DNA of 10,109 nt from a bacterium (GTDB lineage Bacteria; Sysuimicrobiota; Sysuimicrobiia; Sysuimicrobiales; Segetimicrobiaceae): the NCBI GenBank assembly GCA_035307765.1, contig DATGHU010000002.1, positions 1 through 10,109 on the forward strand, given 5' to 3'. Each line of letters begins with the position of its first letter. The first letter of the stretch is position 1. A model generated the notes under the pieces. It saw only the letters and a program-made list of their open reading frames with translations, was not told the origin of the DNA and did not search any database. Made by a program: the position numbers and the translations under genes. Of this stretch, positions 7,381 to 10,109 are shown piece after piece.

Positions 7381-8442
7381 CTACCGGTCGTGAACGGGAA
7401 AGGAGACCGGCCCGCCGCCCGTGTCGCTCGACTGCAGGATGCCGAGGAGGATCGAGAGCGCCCGCCGTCCGTCCTCGCCGGTCGACGAGCCGCTCCCGCC
7501 ATGCTCGATCAGGCCCAGCAACTCCGCGACCGCCGCGCCCATGTCTCCGCGGGTCGTATACGGCGGACGCAGCGGACGAAGCGCCGGCGCCCCGTCGCCG
7601 AACGCCTGCCAGATTTCGCCCACGTGGGCGCCAACACGGATGCGCCCCGCCGCGCCGATCAGGTCGAGCTCGAAAGTGTACATCGTTTGCTTCGAGGCGG
7701 TGAGAGACGCGCGCACGCCGCTTTGGAAGCGGACGTAGGCGCTGTACCCCGGATCGGTCGCTCCATCGCGCCCGCCGTCGCCCGCGTACCGCGGGCCGTA
7801 ATGCCGGTGCTCGTCGTCTAACTCGCCGCTGACCGACTCCGGTTCGGACTCGGCGTAGAAACAGACCATGTCCACCAGATGCGTGCCCATGCGGAACAAC
7901 ATCGCGCGCGGGCCGCCGTGAATGGCCACGACACGGCGCAGCCGGCCGATCGCGTTGGCGCGGACCAGCCGCCGGGCTTCGACGAATTCAGGAAACCAAC
8001 GCCGGGTGTGGTTGATGAGAAGCGGGATGCGGCGCCCGGCGCACGCGGCGATCATACGGTCGGCTTCGGCCAGGGTCGTGGCGATCGGCTTCTCGCACAA
8101 AATTCCTTTCACCCCGGATTCGGCCGCGTCGACCACGATTTGCGCGTGGCGATCGTCCGGGGTGGCCACACTGAGCAGATCGATGCGTTCGCGCGAGAGC
8201 ATCTCGCGATAGTCGGTGTACCGGCGGGCCTCCGGAAAAACGTCGCCCCACTGCTGCTGAAAGCGTTCCAACAGGTCGGGGACCACGTCGCAGACCGCCA
8301 CGACGGTAGTCCGTGGGATCGCGGCGTAGGCGGCGGCGTGGGAATGCGGCTGCGCCTCGCCGAGGACCGGGGCGGGAGCCGCCTGGCTCCGCGCCGCTCC
8401 GATCTCGGACAATCCGACGATCGCCGCGCAGTATGTTTCCAC
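7381..8442 (-). CDS. Gfo/Idh/MocA family oxidoreductase (second of two)
   Basis: Predicted NAD(P)-dependent dehydrogenase, 353 aa, clearly diverged from its downstream neighbour rather than a recent copy. The GTG start at 8442 is supported by GGAGGG five bases upstream. The nucleotide-binding loop is VGLSEIG (9-15) rather than GxGxxG, followed by an unusual 20-residue Ala/Pro/Gln-rich insertion before the HAAAY helix. Then come VVAVCDV and VATPDDRHAQIV. The EKP motif is at residues 117-119 (LCEKPIATT), and MGTHLVD gives His188 and Asp191 as the catalytic pair. It starts 22 bp after the FAH gene and ends 12 bp before the next oxidoreductase, so the three are surely one operon. Its substrate is unknown; consecutive oxidation steps on one sugar would fit. 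Confidence 0.9.
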   Translation of the reverse strand: METYCAAIVGLSEIGAARSQAAPAPVLGEAQPHSHAAAYAAIPRTTVVAVCDVVPDLLERFQQQWGDVFPEARRYTDYREMLSRERIDLLSVATPDDRHAQIVVDAAESGVKGILCEKPIATTLAEADRMIAACAGRRIPLLINHTRRWFPEFVEARRLVRANAIGRLRRVVAIHGGPRAMLFRMGTHLVDMVCFYAESEPESVSGELDDEHRHYGPRYAGDGGRDGATDPGYSAYVRFQSGVRASLTASKQTMYTFELDLIGAAGRIRVGAHVGEIWQAFGDGAPALRPLRPPYTTRGDMGAAVAELLGLIEHGGSGSSTGEDGRRALSILLGILQSSDTGGGPVSFPVHDR

Positions 8443-8464
8443 CCACGCCCTCCGTGCCCTGGAC

Positions 8465-9397
8465 CTACCCGGCGGCCACCATGTTGCGGAGCACGCCGAG
8501 TCCCGTCACTTCCACCTCGACGACGTCACCCGGCCGAAGGAAGGTCTGGGTCGAGGAGCCCACCCCCGAGGGGGTGCCTGTGGCAATGACGTCGCCGGGC
8601 TGAAGCGTGACGAAGCGGCTGATCCAGGCCACCAGTTCGGCCACGGCGAAGATCATGTCGGCCGTGGTGGCGTTCTGGCGCACCTCCCCGTTCACGCGCG
8701 TCTGGATCGGCAGCGCCTGCGGATCGGCGATCTCGTCCACGACCAGATAGGGACCGAGCGGACCAAACGTGTCGAACCATTTGCCGTTCGACCAGTCGAA
8801 GTAACGTGTCCGCGGGGTCACCTCGCGGGGGATGTCGATGGTCAGTTTCCGGCCTGAGACGTCGTTGAAATTGGCATACCCGGCGACGTAGGTCAGCGCG
8901 CGCTCGGCCGGGACGTTTTTTGCCTTGCGGCCGATGACCGCGGCGAGCTCGCCCTCATAATCCACCGCGGTGCAAATCGGGCCGGGCAACCGGATCGACT
9001 CCCCCGGCCCCGCGATCGTCGTCACCGGCTTGATGAAGATCTCTGGGGCGGACTGCGGCTTCACGGGAGCCTGAAGGCCTCCCTCCCGCCAGTGTTCCGC
9101 ATAGTTGCCGGCCATGCAGAGGACCTTCGGAGGGCGGGGCACCGGTGCGACCAGGCGAACCTGGTCCGGTGCGAACACGAAGGCGGCGTCCTGCCGGGCC
9201 GACGCCCACTCCGTGAGGGTGCGTGCAAGCTCCCGGCCCACGCCGCCTGCCTGCAAAAAGGCGAGCACGTCGGCGACGTGGGCAGCGTCCCCGGTCCCGC
9301 GCGCCAGCGACGCCGCGGCCAGATCCACGATCCCGGCTTCCTCCTGCACGCCAAGCCGTTCACGTCCAGTTTCTGTCGCAAACGTTACAACCTTCAT
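8465..9397 (-). CDS. fumarylacetoacetate hydrolase (FAH) family protein
   Basis: Cytoplasmic metal-dependent hydrolase/lyase of keto acids, 310 aa and complete. The ATG at 9397 has GGAGG upstream at a rather long 10-nt spacing. The N-terminal part to about residue 85 is the variable domain. The FAH fold follows, with GNYAEHW (His102, catalytic candidate) and VDYEGELA, where Glu148 and Glu150 with Asp179 (NFNDVSGR) form the divalent-metal site. FDWSNGKWFDTFGPLGPYLV (200-219) and GTPSGVG (274-280) are also present. Members include 2,4-diketo-3-deoxy-sugar-acid hydrolases, acylpyruvases, oxaloacetate decarboxylases and homoprotocatechuate-pathway isomerases, and sequence alone does not choose among them. 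As first gene of an operon with two sugar-type dehydrogenases, a role in the cleavage step of sugar-acid breakdown is the best guess. Confidence 0.92.
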   Translation of the reverse strand: MKVVTFATETGRERLGVQEEAGIVDLAAASLARGTGDAAHVADVLAFLQAGGVGRELARTLTEWASARQDAAFVFAPDQVRLVAPVPRPPKVLCMAGNYAEHWREGGLQAPVKPQSAPEIFIKPVTTIAGPGESIRLPGPICTAVDYEGELAAVIGRKAKNVPAERALTYVAGYANFNDVSGRKLTIDIPREVTPRTRYFDWSNGKWFDTFGPLGPYLVVDEIADPQALPIQTRVNGEVRQNATTADMIFAVAELVAWISRFVTLQPGDVIATGTPSGVGSSTQTFLRPGDVVEVEVTGLGVLRNMVAAG

Positions 9398-9644
9398 GTG
9401 CGCCCGGCCTCCGAGCGTGAGCCGCTCCTGGATTCATGCCCTTTCCCGGGCTCTCCTCCGGACCGGTGTCCAAACCTCGCAGACGCCGCGGCTCCCTCTC
9501 CCCCTCGGCACCGCTACGACAGTCTGAGGAGCCGGAGCGCGACAACTTCCATCCAGGACTTAGCATCCTCGGCAGGCGTCGGCGCTGGGGAAACAAGGGG
9601 GCCGGTCCCGTGGAGGCGAAAGGGTTGCGGATCGGAGGAGCGCC
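9398..9644. other. 247-bp divergent intergenic region
   Basis: This region lies between the starts of the FAH operon and the SPFH gene, so it should contain both promoters. I find no convincing -35/-10 pair on either strand and no strong inverted repeat. Only the ribosome binding sites at its two ends are clear. Confidence 0.5.
9634..9640 (+). promoter_or_regulatory. ribosome binding site of the SPFH gene
   Basis: GGAGGAG lies 4 nt before the ATG at 9645 and fixes the start of the truncated SPFH gene. Confidence 0.85.
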
Positions 9645-10109
9645 ATGGGATCTGCGTTCGCGATCGCAGTTGTCGTCGTCGCCGTGCTCATGGCATACAA
9701 CGGCGTCAAGATCGTCCGCGAGTACCAGCGCTTGGTGGTGTTCCGCCTGGGCCGCAGCTTCGGCCCGAAGGGTCCTGGGATCGTCTACCTGATCCCGATC
9801 ATCGACAAAGCGGTCTGGGTGGACCTCCGGGAGGCGTTCCTCGAAATCCCCGCACAGACGTGCATCACGAAGGATAACGCCCCGATTTCCATTGATTTCC
9901 TTATCTACTGGAAGGTGTTCGACCCCCAACTCACCGTCATCCAGGTGGGCAACTTCGCCACGGCTGCGCAGGGGATCGCCACGACCGGGCTGCGCGCAGT
10001 GATCGGCGACCTCAGCCTCGACGACGCCCTGACGAAGCGGGACCGGATCAACCAAGTCATGCGCGCCAAGCTCGACGAGGTCACGGAGCGGTGGGGGGTC
10101 AAGGTGACC
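9645..10109 (+). CDS. SPFH/band-7 (stomatin/slipin) membrane protein, 5' part only
   Basis: Membrane-anchored scaffold protein of the stomatin/prohibitin group. The first 155 codons are present and the frame is open at the window edge. The N-terminal hydrophobic helix (about residues 4-17) is followed directly by the family opening YQRLVVFRLGR (27-37). Next come GPGIVYLIPIID (43-54), ITKDNAPISID (74-84) and YWKVFDP (88-94). The slipin hallmark LRAVIGDLSLDDALTKRD (116-133) leads into the start of the coiled region, which ends here at TERWGVKV. Relatives form large ring-shaped oligomers in membrane microdomains, and bacterial slipins are often paired with an NfeD protein, whose gene would lie beyond the window. 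It is transcribed away from the FAH operon, and no functional link to it is evident. Confidence 0.93.
   Translation, partial: MGSAFAIAVVVVAVLMAYNGVKIVREYQRLVVFRLGRSFGPKGPGIVYLIPIIDKAVWVDLREAFLEIPAQTCITKDNAPISIDFLIYWKVFDPQLTVIQVGNFATAAQGIATTGLRAVIGDLSLDDALTKRDRINQVMRAKLDEVTERWGVKVT

Noticed and set aside
6871-8589. Plus-strand reading frames opposite the oxidoreductase genes
   Set aside because: Composition is that of shadow frames, and the minus strand encodes complete, motif-bearing enzymes.
9398-9644. Possible promoter (TTGGAC on the minus strand near 9470, TAGCAT on the plus strand near 9561)
   Set aside because: Neither has a correctly spaced partner box, so these are too weak to call.

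Overview
The window is GC-rich bacterial chromosomal DNA. It has GTG and ATG starts, clear GGAGG-type ribosome binding sites and a CCA-encoding tRNA. The gene mix is a family-5 ABC transporter with a Tat-type binding protein, a class III cyclase with an extra N-terminal domain, Gfo/Idh/MocA oxidoreductases and an FAH-family hydrolase. This would suit a soil, sediment or hot-spring lineage such as Actinobacteria, Chloroflexota, Armatimonadota or an uncultivated relative, but nothing here fixes the phylum. The first ~1.8 kb looks less GC-rich than the rest.

Layout. (1) 169-1386, minus: an exported trypsin-like serine protease with a complete His/Asp/Ser set and a C-terminal extension. A 333-bp non-coding stretch follows, carrying a near-palindromic 20-bp inverted repeat and a near-consensus promoter. 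(2) 1720-1794, plus: tRNA-Gly(CCC), driven by that promoter. (3) 1871-2725, plus: a class III nucleotide cyclase with a short N-terminal domain typical of one cyclase subfamily. (4) 2852-6300, plus: a three-gene operon for an ABC importer, made of a Tat-exported family-5 solute-binding protein and two DppB/DppC-type permeases. No ATPase gene follows. (5) 9397-6292, minus: a tight three-gene operon of an FAH-family hydrolase/lyase and two different Gfo/Idh/MocA dehydrogenases. Its last gene overlaps the end of the permease operon by 9 bp, tail to tail. (6) 9645-10109, plus: the start of an SPFH/stomatin (slipin) membrane protein that runs off the window, divergent from the FAH operon across 247 bp.

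How they may work together: the importer and the facing FAH/oxidoreductase operon look like an uptake-plus-catabolism locus for a sugar, sugar acid or related hydroxy/keto acid. Family-5 binding proteins take oligosaccharides as well as peptides. Gfo/Idh/MocA enzymes oxidise sugars or polyols, and FAH enzymes cleave the resulting keto acids. This link is inferred from proximity and family knowledge, and the substrate cannot be read from the sequence. I see no CRISPR array, transposase, integrase, phage gene or obvious new defence or mobile system.
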